Shown in pieces: positions 1 to 12,220 of a stretch of DNA of 64,000 nucleotides. Position 1 is the stretch's first letter; the number at the start of each line of letters is the position of its first letter. The position numbers and the translations under genes were made by a program. Under the pieces are notes generated by a model. It saw only the letters and a program-made list of their open reading frames with translations. It searched no databases and was not told the origin of the DNA. Origin of the DNA: Rhynchospora pubera (lineage: Eukaryota > Streptophyta > Magnoliopsida > Poales > Cyperaceae); the NCBI GenBank assembly GCA_028095005.1, contig CM051459.1, positions 16,478,699-16,542,698 on the forward strand, written 5' to 3'.

Positions 1-1664
1 CCACTAATAATCTTGTCAAAGATATTCTTTGCTGGTAAGGATGCTCCATCAACATTCTTTTTCTTCTTTCACTGAATTCAACTAGTAACTTATAATTTTT
101 GGCACAGGTGTATCTTTGTTTGTGGCCTTAGGCTTCGTCCTTTATGGTGGGAGGTGAGTTATCCCTTTATGTTTAATCTTATATTGACAGTGTATTATTG
201 CTTGTTCTTAAGGAGTAAGTCCTGTTTAAGTTGATATCAAGTTTTGACTCTAATTACTTTCCATATGGAAAGTCTCATTTTATATGGGAGCAAATTCTTT
301 GAAATTCCGTTCAGCGGTTGAGCCTGGATGAAATGTCCACTTTTAGATTGTGCCTCATTGAACCCTCAAGTGGTTGTAATTTAGATATGGCTTGGTCAAA
401 TACACTCCCTATGTTTCAATTGAGCTCTGACAGTAGCAATCATAATTGATGAATAGAAAACTGGGGATTGAGGTAAAATAGAGGTTAAATGGCTATGGTT
501 TTAGAAAATTCTGAAGTATCGGTATTAATGCATCTTAGTTCTCACCTTATTCCTTACAAATTCATTATGGTAATAGTCATTATAAACTTTTATGTTTAGA
601 CTCTTCCTGATGTTGCAAAGGTTCCCTGTTGAATCAAAAGGGAGGCGCAAAAAGCTGAATGAGGTACTTCATTGATTTTTCTTCTTATATTTGGGTGTTT
701 TGTTCAGGACTTATACTGTGTTGTATTCATGCATATGCTGGTGTGATATAAATACTGAAATGCAGAAATCTCCTCTCTTGTTTGGTGGTTACCATTTGTA
801 ATTGATATTTGGTTTCGTCAGAGATATTTGAAGCTTTATTTGAATTGTGGATTGCGTCATTTAGGGAATGAATGCTTAATTTGTTGTTTTGGATGAACTT
901 GGTGACACGGAGACTTAATGTGCTCAGAGATTAATTGCATAATCTGGAATTCTCCATTTTGTTTTTGCTAACTTTCTAGAAATGTTTCTGATTCTATTTA
1001 GGTTGGATATGTCACTAGCATATGCTTCACTTGCTTCATTGTGAGATGTATAATGGTAAGCATACATAGTCTATCATTGTTAATCTTTAATTTTTGAATA
1101 TTTGTTGATTTCAGTTGCTGTTATTGTTTTTAGATGTGCATAAATGCATTTGACAAGGCGGCTGATTTGGATGTGCTTGACCATCCAATTCTCAACTTCT
1201 TTTATTACATGGTATGATTTCCGAGTGTTGTAATTCTAAGCAGGCTTTATTGAAAAAAACTTCTTTTACAGTGGTCCTTTGTGTATGTAAGCTGATCAAT
1301 TTTTAAAAAAATACAATTACTTTGTACCAGCATGATATACTAGCTTAAGTTTTGTCTAAGAGTAGCATCAGTTGAATAACTGTCAAAGGAATAAGTACCA
1401 GCTCTGCACCTGTAAGGTGTAGGTTGTTGATATTGCCGAAGAAACATTTGTACCAGCTCTGCATCGGTGGGGTGCAGGCTGCTGTTACATTGATTGTCTT
1501 GTTTGAGTACTTTCCTGTCATAGTTTGTAGGTTATAGCCAAAAAAATGATATATTTACCTGATTTGTGCAGTTGGTTGAACTTCTCCCGTCGGCACTTGT
1601 GCTCTTCATCTTAAGAAAGCTACCTCCAAAGCGTGGTATCACTCAATACCACCCAATCAATTAG
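1..1664 (+). CDS. TOM1/TOM3/THH1-family multi-pass membrane protein, 3' part
   Basis: This is the C-terminal part of a tobamovirus multiplication protein 1-like (TOM1/TOM3/THH1) membrane protein. In Arabidopsis TOM1 is a tonoplast protein recruited by tobamovirus replicase; its normal cellular role is less clear. Exons read by splice sites: 1-34 (continues left), 108-153, 600-663, 1002-1055, 1134-1211 and 1572-1664, about 122 residues in all, with the frame maintained at each junction. Family hallmarks are GFVLYGGRLFLMLQRFP, ESKGRRKKLNE, the DLDVLDHPILNFFYYM segment, and the ending LPSALVLFILRKLPPKRG...QYHPIN followed by TAG. Several segments are hydrophobic and membrane-spanning. The family is about 290 aa, so over half lies left of the window. 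No frameshift or stop was seen. Family membership is near certain; which paralogue it is cannot be told from this part. Confidence 0.92.
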
Positions 1665-2219
1665 TCATCACCATCTCTTTCTTCTGGAATTGCAAAATGA
1701 AAAAGAAAAAAGAGAAAGAAAGCAAAGAGAGATGTAGCTATGGTTATAGAATCTGTTTAATTTGTAGTTCTTTATTTCGGAATTCATGGTGTCGTTCAAG
1801 TTGGTTACTTGTGTATACAAATACCATCTTTACAGTAACCACACTCTAGCACTTATCTTTGTTCATTCCAACCGTGTAAATTGCTCTTCTTCAATCTAAT
1901 TGTTTTCGTTTTTGTATGCAATAGAGAATCCTTGTAGCAAATTTTGTTTAAATACAGAATATTTCTTGATACAAAGGGATTTCTTAATTTTTTCAAGTAC
2001 TAATACTTTATTTTAACGGTACCATACTGCCAACTAGACTATTATTTTTAGGGGTGGTGTGGTCTACATGCAGTATATACTGCTGTTCCTGCCTGGTTTC
2101 TATTAACAACTGATGCTTAAACATCAAATAACAACAGAAAAAATAGTGCATCATATAGGAAAAAAAAAATTAAAAGGAAAACTATCGTTCATGGTTGTTG
2201 GTATTATGTTATAGCTGGT
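1665..2219. other. 3' flank of the TOM1-like gene
   Basis: The first few hundred bases are probably the 3' UTR of the TOM1-like gene. The rest is AT-rich intergenic DNA in which I see no gene or element. Confidence 0.5.
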
Positions 2220-2467
2220 TTTTCTTTTCTTTTTTTTTTTTTGAACCAAAAGTGCCCCAAGTAGGGGAGCCGAGCTTTCCTTAGCCAAGGCAAGAGTTAC
2301 AAACAAGAAAACAACCTGAGGATGCCAGAAAACGGCACCATCCTCAGTCAAAGAGCTATCTAAAGATTTTAGCCACAACAAGAACATGCAACTTCACAAA
2401 GGTCACGCACTAAGCTAAAAGAAAAAAAAAAAAAAAACAAAGAAGAATTAGAAGGTAGTAAAAAGAA
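2220..2467 (-). mobile_element. Short retroposon (SINE or 5'-truncated LINE) with poly(A) tail and 11-bp TSD
   Basis: A ~248-bp segment is flanked on both sides by the direct repeat TTATAGCTGGT (2209-2219 and 2468-2478). Next to the left copy is a pyrimidine/poly-T tract (about 2220-2242), which is a poly(A) tail on the minus strand. This is the signature of target-primed reverse transcription. The body on the minus strand shows a short open frame reading into the tail (about 2387 to 2151), but I do not recognise it as a reverse transcriptase remnant. Whether it is a SINE or a LINE 3' fragment is undecided. Confidence 0.7.
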
Positions 2468-2479
2468 TTATAGCTGGTA

Positions 2480-3570
2480 TTAAATGATAGAAAAAAGAAA
2501 CAGAAGATGGTAGTACTTGTACCTTGGTAGAGACGGGAACAGCGTAGAATCATGAAGGTTGTGGTGAGGCAGGGCACAGCTTGAAGCGAATTGGAATCAA
2601 GGAAGAATTAGAAGAAAGAACCTACAGGACGAAATAAGGATTGTTAATCTATGGTTATAATTTGATTTTCTAATTTACAAACCGCTAGTCAAAATCTAAG
2701 TGCCCCATTTGACTGTTAGATCTGCCTAATTCTAGGCATTCTACGAACAATGGGAGTGCAGCGTGTATGAGGCGTAATATTCTTATTTGACAATGCTTAA
2801 AATTTGTTTTCACTGTTTCAAGAGCGAGATTGTCATTTAACGTTTGTTTAGCATTTGGTGGTTCGGTAGTAATAGAAAATTAATAAATTATGCTAACAGT
2901 TTTTGATGGCTGATATATTGTACGCATCATGCCAAATAAAAAAAAATGTACTAATAGGAGGATTCAAATGCTTCTATTTTGCATATATTTATTTTAGAAT
3001 TATTATCAGTTAAGGATTTTGCATTTTATTTTAAATAACAAAATAGAGTCCATAGATGTGATTAATTTCTTTACATGCGCAAAATAAATTATGTCAACTC
3101 GAATATATTTTATTAGGACTCAGAAACATGAAAATTCAACTCCATAAATTAACCAAACCAGTAAATTTTCATAACTCTCAATTGCCGATCAAAACACAAT
3201 CTGAGTTGTCTCAATTTTATTGAGCCACGTCTAAAGAATTTAATTTTATTTTGAACATTCATTTTGAATTATTATGTTTTGAAATAGAGTTGTTATTGCG
3301 GATGCACTAAATGTGAAATCATTATAATTTTTTTCATATACCAAGTGTATCAATGTTGATTAATGATTATAATGTGTCGGTTGATTTTGAACATTAGTTT
3401 TGCACTGGCCCGTCCACTTGATTTCAGGGTACTGGGTACTACACTACTACTTGAGTCGGTTGTGGGCTTTGTGGCGCATCCAAAGTAAAGTTGTTGTGGA
3501 CTTGTGGAAAATATATGGATATCGTCTTGGTATTTGCAGTTTGCACTGGCCAGTTTCTCGCTTTGGAACA
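2480..3570. other. Intergenic, AT-rich
   Basis: No supported gene. A short phrase, TTTGCACTGGCC, occurs at about 3399 and again at about 3540, suggesting an old local duplication. Open frames here are short and show no codon or domain signal. Confidence 0.4.
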
Positions 3571-3579
3571 GTTAGTGCG

Positions 3580-4851
3580 CCGAAAAATTTAAAAATAATA
3601 TTAAATTAATATAATATATTAAAAATAATATCAATATAGTAATATTTTTTTAAATAGTATCACAAAATCGGAATATTAAAAATAATATCAATATAATAAT
3701 ATTTTTTTTAAATAGTATCACAAGATCGGAATCCCGGATTCCGATCGCAATTACGGAATCCCGGATTCCGATCTTAGCTAACTACTCATTTAAATATTAT
3801 TTAATTTATTTAATTAAATATAAATTTAATTAAAATATAAATAATTATTTTATTTAATTAAAAAATGAATAATTAAGTTATAAATTTTTTATTTTTAATT
3901 AATTTACATTAAAATTATAAATTTTTAAACAATCATTTGATCTGTGTCTCGGGTGTCGTCATCTGTATAGCCAATAAAAGACTCGGGAGTTTGTTGTACG
4001 AATCTTCCCACGATCCGAAAAGATGTTCGATTGCTATCTCTCTTGCCCATGCCAAATCTTGTTATAAGTGGGTACCACATTCATGTATTCTTTTTCCAAT
4101 AGAGATATCACGCCCGGTAAGGAAATACCGACATCTCTCTTTACTGCATTTCTGATACAGTTGGCAATAACTTCAGCTGTTAGATTATCATGCGTGAAGT
4201 CTCCGGCCCTTCTCACGCATGTAGGGGTGTACAAAAAAAATCATGAATCCGTTCAACCCACCCGACCGGAATCGTTTTTTATCGGGTTAGCATAATGTTG
4301 GGTTGGGTACGAGTTCTAAGTTTGACAAACTCGATACTTTGGATTGGGTTGCGGATTTTGTACTAGTAAACCCGTGTATAGTTCAACCCACCCGTTTATC
4401 ATTATTTATTCCTCTTTGTCTCACTTTTTCTCATGTCCTTACTCAAATATCTCTTATTTCATGAAGTTTCGATGTCCTCCATAGGCATGCACGTCCTCTA
4501 TTCCTCTCACAATGGCTCGAAAGTTGAAAGATGATTCAAATGCGTCTCTAATTTGCCTCGAACTAAATTGTAATAGCCACAAAATGATTTTTATATGTAT
4601 TAAATAAATTTATTAAATTTATATTTAATTAAATAAATTTATATTTAATTAAATTAATTAAATTTATATTTAATTAAATAAATTAATTAAATATTATTTC
4701 TAATATTTAAAGCTAAGATCGGTATCCGGGATTCCGTAATTGCGGTCGGAATCTCAGATTTCGATCTTGTGATACTATTTAAAAAATATTATTATATTGA
4801 TATTATTTTTAATATATAATATTAATTTAATATTATTTTTAAATTTTTCGG
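3580..4851 (-). mobile_element. Mutator-like element (MULE), 1.27 kb, with transposase remnant
   Basis: Both ends begin with CCGAAAAATTTAAAAATAAT in inverted orientation, and the inverted repeats extend over roughly 200 bp. Immediately outside is the perfect 9-bp direct repeat GTTAGTGCG (3571-3579 and 4852-4860), the target duplication length typical of Mutator. Inside each arm are palindromic modules of the form CGGAATCCCGGATTCCGATC (about 3728-3775 and 4705-4765). The interior holds a decayed MuDR-type transposase fragment on the minus strand. Between about 4220 and 4400 is a different sequence starting GTAGGGGTGTAC, possibly a nested hAT fragment. The element is too small and broken to be autonomous. 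Confidence 0.88.
3934..4234 (-). pseudogene. MULE (MuDR-type) transposase fragment
   Basis: On the minus strand 4234-4034 reads as a 66-residue open frame containing GDFTHDNLTAEVIANCIRNA and then EKEYMNVVPTYNKIW. It shifts frame by one base near 4030 and continues as AREIAIEHLFGSWEDSY and NKLPSLLLAIQ down to about 3934. The W-x-ARE...LFG.WEDSYN.LP..L.AI pattern is characteristic of the region N-terminal to the catalytic domain of plant MULE transposases. No DDE catalytic core is present. It is a truncated, frameshifted relic. Being inside a TIR-bounded element, it identifies which transposase family recognised these ends. Confidence 0.75.
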
Positions 4852-4860
4852 GTTAGTGCG

Positions 4861-6130
4861 TTTGTGACTTGTGACTTGTGAGTTGTGACTTTGAGTCACA
4901 ACTTGTGATTCGTTCGTGCTCTTGTTGAAACAGTTCCCGAGCCCGGAAAGCTAGCTCTTGCACGTAAAGAGAATGAATACACACACATGACATGTAGATG
5001 CAATTATTAATCTGCATCGGAAAATCCCAAATTGAGAATATTAACTGTATATATAAATAATTTAAATATCAAATGTTAATTAAATTTCTTCGAACGTGTA
5101 TACTATATAGTCCTATATATAAATGGCTCACGACATGTTTATCATGTTAAAATATACAAACATTCTTTATCGATTACTTAATTAGACTTTAGATTAGAAT
5201 TTCAGTGATCTAGATGTTAATTGAGTATAAAAAATAAAATAGATTTCCTTGGATCTACTCAGGAATTTAATTAATTATTAATGGGACCGTTTGGATCGCT
5301 TAGTAATAAGAGGAATAGTCTATTTCTAGTCGGAAAATGAACTATGAATATTCAAACTGAATAAATGAACTATGGATAATCATTGACAAAACCAATTCCT
5401 TGCATTGAATATTAAGCCAAATTACTTCACATATCTAAGAAAGGAAAATTAAGCTAAAACTCGACTAGGTCCATCCGATACTTAGAGCTACTCGTCTTTG
5501 TCAATAGCTAAATTCGGCCTGATTATTAATAGGCCAGACTGGATTGGACATTTATGTTAACAGATCAGGCTAAATTTTTATTTTAGCACTGTAGTCTTTT
5601 TTTTTTTTTTGCATATGATTTCATTATAATTTAATTAATGATTAAATTATCTAAACGTTGTATATATTATATTACCAAGTGGTTCAAATTTATATCACGC
5701 ATCTTATAAATGCATTATACATGTCAGAAATAATTACTATAATTTATAAGTATTAATCTCATGTTTAATTGTATGTTTAAGATGAACGGACAGTACTTAG
5801 GCAGTGCGGCTATGCTGAACTTAAAATGCTCCGAGTCAATGATTTAATTCAGATATAACTAGTCAAAATTTTACAACAACAGAAGCTCAAATGCTCAATG
5901 ATCTTTGGATATATCAAAGAAAGAAATTTAGAATCCTGCTTGAAATATGAGCGACAGGGACAGATGTCTGCTAACTACTACACCCGATTACGTTGCGTCA
6001 GATAGTGCTATTCTTTGTTCGAGTTTTTTTTTTTATTTCTTGACCTTTGACCAACGAACACGTATATAATAATCTTTGTTTCTCTCGACATCCAATTCTG
6101 GGTAGCTACATTTCTCCAGTATATAATAAT
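4861..6130. other. Intergenic, AT-rich
   Basis: A short run of GTGACTTGTGA-like microrepeats lies at about 4862-4910. At about 5284 the phrase GACCGTTTGGATCGCTTAG resembles the end of the Harbinger-type MITE found at 50494, but no matching second end is seen. No gene. Confidence 0.4.
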
Positions 6131-6404
6131 CAGAGGTGTCTAACGTGGTTAATGAAAACGGTAGAGGCGATTTCGTTTATCGGTACGATTTCGCTGTTTT
6201 GCTAATCATTTTCTTAAATGAAACGATAAACGGCATGTATGTACAAAATATATATACGATTTCAGTAAACAATGTGTTATTTCGTTCCAGCTTTAATTTC
6301 ATTGTCGTTTCGTTTGTCGAAACACAAAAATCAGTTATCGTTATTCGTTTCGTTAATTTTTAACATCACGGCAAAACGACAAACGTAATTCATTGACAGG
6401 TCTG
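6131..6404. mobile_element. Probable hAT-type MITE
   Basis: The segment begins CAGAGGTGTC and ends GACAGGTCTG, an imperfect inverted pair of the CAGNGGTGTC type seen at hAT ends. Subterminal motifs such as GATTTCGTTTATCGG and TTATTCGTTTCG are repeated in both halves. The 8 bp outside (ATAATAAT left, ATTATAAA right) match only partly, so the target duplication is decayed or the boundary is slightly off. It has no coding capacity; the 75-codon frame inside is made of the subterminal repeats. Confidence 0.5.
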
Positions 6405-7810
6405 ATTATAAAGCAAAAGGAATGAGACGAGCTATTGAAAGTTTGAACTCGTCTCATTAAGTGGGGAGCTGTGTAGCTGTCTCGTTAACAGCTCGAGCTG
6501 TTGATGAACAAGCTATTAGCGAGATATTTTAGAGTCGAACACGAGTGAGCTACGAGCTATGGACTTTTTTTGTACGTCTAATTATACTATGATTTGTACG
6601 TCTAATCTTACAGGGGGGAGCACCGTCAATTGGTTTAGGTAGTTGTACTTTGATAACTACGATGGTTCAAGTCCAGGGAAGTTCTTCCAAAATCAAGTTC
6701 AACTTTCTTTATAATAACAATGAAATTCAACTTTTGCCACTCACCTACTATCCAAAGATCCCATAATTGGGTCATTAAGGTGATTATAGATAATATAAAA
6801 ATTAAGTGCTCCGCCCAAAGGCCGTTTGAAAAAGAAAATATTGGGGTCTTTTCCGTGTATTTAATTAAAAATAATGACAAGATAGAGGTGCCGCACTTTG
6901 CCGTCCCTACACAGGTGCAAATGCAACCCACCAAACATTAACATGAATTCGCCAGAATATTTTTTTTCATTGTTGTTTGACTCACTGAAATGATTTTATG
7001 CCGTAATCTGTGCCTGTTATAAAGCGCCTATTGGTAGGAAGTAGGAACCAAAAAGCATACGCCTTTAAAATAAAGCAGCAAAGCTTGAAAATTTGTACAT
7101 TCAAAAGTTGGATACCTTTGGTTAATAGTATATTTATTTTACTTTAAGAGTTATTATAGTACTTTGTTTTTCCATTGATTTACTAGTTGATATTACGTTT
7201 TATTAAATTAAAATATGATGGTTGATAAATAGCAATACTACAAGATCAGTATTACGTTTTATTAACAGAGATTGCAAATCAATTTCCTGTGACTCTCAAT
7301 GCCTCTATTTTTTTTTCTTTCCAAATTTCAGAATTTAGTGTGCACTGAATTCTTTTGGAATCAATAATAGTTTGTAAATTGTAATGATCCAATGATTCTT
7401 ATGAATGTATACTTTGTTTTCTCAAACAATCGAGGTCTGTTATTATAATTAATAAATGAAAATATATTGTCACCTGCTTTTACGTTCCAAAGTGAAACAA
7501 CTTACAATAGTGGTTTTATTTATTACATATTTTTTTTCAATTATAAATATTTTTTAGTAAGTACTAGTATCCTTCTTTCCATGTTATTACCGGTCTCTAA
7601 AAATAAGTACTCATAGTCATACTAGGTTAAGCAAAAAAAGGAAAAAAAGAAAAAGAAAGAAACATCCGAGAAATTAGAGTCTTTTGGATAGATGCAGTGG
7701 TTCATATAATCCATATAATTAGCGACTATGTTTCAGCTTGTATTTAACGGTCACATATAAAATAGCAGTTGGAATAGCTTTTTCATGCTATATATGTAAA
7801 AAAAATATAT
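6405..7810. other. Intergenic with possible SINE-like patch
   Basis: Around 6419-6595 are GAGACGAGCT / GAGCTACGAGCT motifs in both orientations, probably a decayed DNA transposon. At 6664-6674 is a perfect pol III B-box-like sequence, GGTTCAAGTCC, preceded about 35 bp upstream by a weak A-box-like stretch, but no tRNA cloverleaf can be drawn. No protein gene. Confidence 0.35.
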
Positions 7811-8084
7811 ATTAAAATCGGAATTGCTTAAGATCATTTTTAATATTTTATTATTCTCATCAATCCTGAACTTTTATTAATGAGAAAGCTGGTTAATTAA
7901 TGAGAGATTCCAGGGAATGATGGGGATGATAACGCGTTTTTTATTTTTGGCAAGGATAATCCACGCGTATTCACGCGCCTTCTGCTGCGCTTCCGTTCCC
8001 CACCCTTGTGCTTCGCTCCTAACTTCAGCAATTACATATCAACCGTTACATATTAAGTATCATTAATTATCCAGTCCCTCTGTT

Positions 8085-8345
8085 AAAGTTAATATACATA
8101 AATGTTAAAGTTGATATATATAACTATTGAAGTTAATATATATAATTGTTCTATTTATATATATTAAATGTTAATATATATAACTATTGAGGTTAATTTT
8201 CTAATTGTTGAAGTTAATACTTATAACTGTTAAAGTTAATATCATAAGTGTTGAAGTTAATATATATAACTATTCTAGTTATATATATTTACTATTGAAG
8301 TTAATATGTAAGTGCTGAAGTTAATATGTAATTGTTGAAGTTAAG
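8085..8345. repeat. Degenerate AT-rich minisatellite
   Basis: About ten imperfect units of the phrase GTTGAAGTTAATATATATAA follow one another at spacings of roughly 20-35 bp. They alternate with variants such as CTATTGAAGTTAATATGTAA. It lies in the left half of the inverted-repeat element and shows no coding signal. Confidence 0.7.
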
Positions 8346-8388
8346 TGGCTCTGTGTCTCTCGCCTTCGTTCTCCGTCCCATCGTCCCC

Positions 8389-8584
8389 TGTTAGAGTATG
8401 GTTGTATTAGGTAAGAGATATAAAGATTGTATGATTGTTGGAGATTGATAACAATAGAGATTGTAGAAGGTTGGTAGGAGATGCACTATTGGAGATGATT
8501 AATAGTAAACTTAGAGTAACTTATAAATACAATGTAATTGTAATCATTTTGATCACAACTCAATACAAATTTCTTTCTCTATCA
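8389..8584 (+). repeat. TRIM 5' LTR
   Basis: 196 bp, TG...CA ended. It contains a TATA-like TATAAATAC at about 8522 and is about 93-95% like its partner by eye. Confidence 0.85.
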
Positions 8585-8614
8585 TTTGTCCAATGCTCAA
8601 ACGAGCCATGAACA

Positions 8615-8876
8615 TGTATTGGCAAAAGTCAATTGAGCCAAGCTCTCAATTTTTCTTTTCTTTTTCTTTCTTTTCATGAGGACTCTCACGAGCCTCTTTA
8701 AACACATGCTAGGCGAAAAGCCATTGAAAAAGCATGCATGAGCCACAAGAGCTTCTTCAAATTGAGCCAAAAAAGAACTCATTCTCTTCTTCCTTGAGTC
8801 AAAAGAACTCATTTTCTTTCTTCAAAATTGAGCCAAAAAAGCTCTCTTCTTTCTTTCTTGAGCCAAAAGAGCTCAT
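8615..8876 (+). repeat. TRIM internal tandem motif TTGAGCCAAAAGAGCTC
   Basis: Six or more imperfect copies of the motif occur at spacings of about 30-35 bp, separated by CTTTTTCTTTC-like pyrimidine tracts. At least two more copies lie on the other side of the nested insertion (about 19810-19870). The GAGCC...GAGCTC core makes each copy a potential small hairpin. No open frame spans it. Confidence 0.65.
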
Positions 8877-10497
8877 TGATCGATGGGGAACCAAGTCTCA
8901 AAATAAAAACCTCGTGTCTGCCGATCTAATCGTTTGTAGAACAGCTTGAGGGTCGAATCCACAGGGACGGTGTTGGAATATTAGTCTTTTACTTTACTAA
9001 ACTAGCTAGACGGTTCAACTCTTACGTGAATTAAGGGTTGCAGGTGAGTCTAAATCCTAAGTCTAGTTTCAAGGTCAAAACAAGAATTAATGAGAGAGAT
9101 TCAACAAGTCACGTAATTCTAGGGTTTCTGGTTGCTAACACTTCTTCTTAGTCCCAGTTCCAGCGGTCCGCTGACTCTCGTAGCGGCCCGCTAAAAGAAC
9201 TTAGGTCGCTGATCTATTAGACTGGTCGCTGGCTACTTGGCGGGCATAGACAACCTCGCTGATTCACTCAGCGGCCCGCTAGGATTAGCGATGTGATTGC
9301 AAATTGACTTAATTCAGTTGATAATTGTGTAGGGATAATGACTTAATTAAGGTTCCTAGATCAAACTCTCGTTTTAGGTCTGGTTATCAATTAATTAACC
9401 CAATTTCCCTCGTATAGAATCTAGATTTCAACTATCGTTTCTTGGTCTAGTTTCTACAAGTCTATACCTTTCTAACCTATGAAATCCTTGAGTTTTCACT
9501 CTTGGAAAGGACTTAACTCTCGTTAACTAGTCCTGGTTTAACCTTTCAGTTTACAACCTTCATGTTAATCATAATCATGCCTAATAATCTAAGTTTATTT
9601 GGACTTAACCACCTAGCAATTAAGCGAGCTCTACTTAACGGGTGTAAACAAATCTACTTAAAGAATCATGGCATAATCAATTCAAGCAAGGCATAAAACA
9701 CAAAGATATCAAATAAAATCAATAAACATGCAATCAACAACTAAGAATTCGAGTTTACAACCATAGCCCTAGAACAAACAATCAACAACTAAAAGACATC
9801 ATACAAACACAAGAGAAAATGAGAATAAGGAAAGATTACAACCAATTGCTCTTGCGTGTGTCGAAATCTCCTATCAAACACGTCTCTTGCTATCGCAAAT
9901 GACCTGTTTGGCGCTGCCTCGATCTGGACTTGAGACCTAACTCTCAAATAACTCAATGTCTAACCCTAAATTGACCTTGGATTTGTCCTCCTTCTTGTTC
10001 TCCCTCAAACAGGTCTTTAATAGGCTTTGGGAAGGTCTAGAAACGCTAGAAATAACTGAAGACGTGCTCTGGATGCACCTGGAGTCGGTAGAAACCGCCA
10101 TCCAAATATAGAATTGCCAAATCGGGCGATTATGCTAAATCTGGCAGTTCCAGGTCTGCGGGCCGCTGGGCCTTTCAGCGGGTCGCAGGAAAATGTCAGC
10201 ACTGCGTCCTGTCAGTATTTTGGGCATATCTCCTTCATCCGAACTCCGTTTGAAGTGATTCAAGATCCGTTGGAAAGCTTAGAACGAGCTCTTCAACTTT
10301 ATGGACTCATCCAAGTCATTTATTGTCCAGAATCTGCAATAAAATTAGAAACTATGGTAGTAACTCATTCTTGACACAAAACTCTAATTAAACTAACCTA
10401 AACTCATCTAAACTATGTAAATTATGCAAACTCAAGGCAATTGGTTTAGTTTGGAGACAAAATGGTACCTGAATGTGCATATAAAATCCACTCATCA
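8877..10497 (-). repeat. Outer LTR, left (3' LTR of the element)
   Basis: 1621 bp. It differs from the right outer LTR by only a few bases on reading (for example 9167/18467, 9315/18615, 9407/18707), at an exact offset of 9300. It contains several GC-rich AGCGGNCCGCT-type motifs (9161-9173, 9181-9193, 9269-9282, 10157-10189). Confidence 0.9.
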
Positions 10498-10512
10498 AAT
10501 CCCCCCAAGTTT
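10498..10512 (-). other. Polypurine tract
   Basis: On the minus strand ACTTGGGGGGATTT abuts the 3' LTR, the expected start site for plus-strand DNA synthesis. An identical tract adjoins the middle LTR at 15152-15166. Confidence 0.75.
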
Positions 10513-11852
10513 AACCTTTGCTTGTCCCCAAGCAAATATCTATCTTAGAAGAATGGTTTGGCTCTAAACTAAAACAATGACTTGAGACTTACAAGTTATG
10601 AAAATTCTTAACATGCACAAATATCGTGATTTGATTGAATTATTTAGATAATTTTACAAGCTTTTTCAAATTGAATTAAGTTGTCCCAAACGACCCACGC
10701 TTACCCCACGGGTGAAACACTTAGGATACTTGTAACTATTGCCCATAACTTACCTTGTTCAATTCCTAAACTTGTTGATTTTTCAAAGTTTGACAATTGA
10801 CTTGGCAAAGAGATTCGGGATCACACCCTACCAACACAAATAACATGTCATATCAATTTATTTCACAACCAAGCTCTTGAGTACCTAAACCGCTATATTG
10901 ATTTTCGAAAACGCATTGGAAATCGAACTAAAGTGAGGCGGAAAAAAGGGTACAACTCCTCACCCATTCTATTCCAAAGTTTTTGGGTTGGACTTTTTAA
11001 CTTTTCTCCCGGGGCTAGGAGGTTTTCCCGCGGTGGAGAGGTTAGCCAAATTACGGTGGATTTATTTTCGAGATTTTTCTCGTTTTTTTTTCTTTTTTTT
11101 TATGTCATGAGCCTTTCTGTTTTTACTCATGATTTATGGAAGTTTTTTTATCCACCATAACCTATAACTTCCCGCAATGTCCATGGCATTGCACGCTTTT
11201 TAGTTCCCCTTTTTATTTACTTTTTTTTATATACAAGGGTGTGTATTTACATCTTCGAATTTTAATAAACTTGAAAACAGCGGTTGTTTGACTCTAGACT
11301 TAGTGTTTATTTCCTTAGTTGACATGTATTTGGATCGGTAGAATCGATCTTGACAAAGTTTGGAAATTAATTCAATTGGTGGTTGTCTTGGTTTACCGAT
11401 TTCTAATTGGTCAAGTCATTCATACTACTTATCAAATCATCAAATTTAAGTCTCAATCAAGATAGATTATGATATAATACCTACTCATTTCCTAAGGTCA
11501 CAGGGGCTAGTCGATCAATTAGATGACCCACAATTCAAATCGAAAAATAATCTAAAACTCCCTAAATAATTCATTCAATTCACGATATCAAAACTTGTTA
11601 AGCATCTCCTAACTTACCTAAATGCAATCTATATGAAATTATCATGCAATAGAGACAATTCCTAAATGAAATGCACAATTATACCTGTCAGTTCCAGTTT
11701 TAGCTACCCACCGAAAATCTCAGCGGACCGCCGATACACTCAGCGGGCCGCCAAAAATCTCAGAGGGCCGCCGATACTGGGACAGATACAAAATTAATCA
11801 CCTAATATGCATGATGCAAACCTAGATACAACTCCTATTCTCTCCCCCAAGT

Positions 11853-12065
11853 TTAAAACTTTGCATCGTCCTCAATGCAAGGAAAACATAACTTAAAAGA
11901 GAGAAAGGAAAGGAAACTCATCGAATTATTGTAGTGGTTGTGAAGTTCGCATAGGGGTTGGTGCGACTTGCAAAACGGCTTGTATGCTCCTTCATGATGT
12001 ATCCCCCAAGTTTGAGCTCTTGCATACAATTCGTGTAATGGTGCTTCTAAAAGCTGATTTGTCAC
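11853..12065 (-). CDS. Conserved 70-codon open frame downstream of gag, copy A
   Basis: A 70-codon frame beginning MTNQLLEAPLHELYARAQTW is preserved at the same place in both bodies (also 16512-16724) with only a few changes. It ends near a phrase, CCCCCAAGTTTAAAACTTTG, repeated as CCCCCAAGTTTGAGCTCTTG nearby. I recognise no domain. It may be a small accessory protein, or an open frame kept only because the copies are recent. Confidence 0.3.
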   Translation of the reverse strand: MTNQLLEAPLHELYARAQTWGIHHEGAYKPFCKSHQPLCELHNHYNNSMSFLSFLSFKLCFPCIEDDAKF

Positions 12066-12220
12066 TTTTCTTCAAACCTAAAACCAACAACAACAATTTA
12101 TGAGTTATAACTAACTAAAACTAATTTAATCTAAATGAGAGAAAAAGAAATTTTTGGGCCTTGGGTTGCCTCCCAAGAAGCGCTTGTTTTGGTTCACTAG
12201 CTTGACCACCTTGCATTTAC

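Noticed and set aside
5284..5345. Sequence resembling the end of the 50494 MITE
   Set aside because: Only one end is present; no inverted partner or TTA duplication was found.
6610..6690. Possible tRNA-like sequence with GGTTCAAGTCC
   Set aside because: The B-box is perfect, but no acceptor stem, anticodon arm or D-arm pairs properly. At most a decayed SINE head.
10114..10374. 86-codon frame repeated in each LTR of the dimeric element (also 14768 and 19414)
   Set aside because: It lies wholly within the LTR, on the strand opposite to the element's genes. The three copies are explained by LTR duplication.
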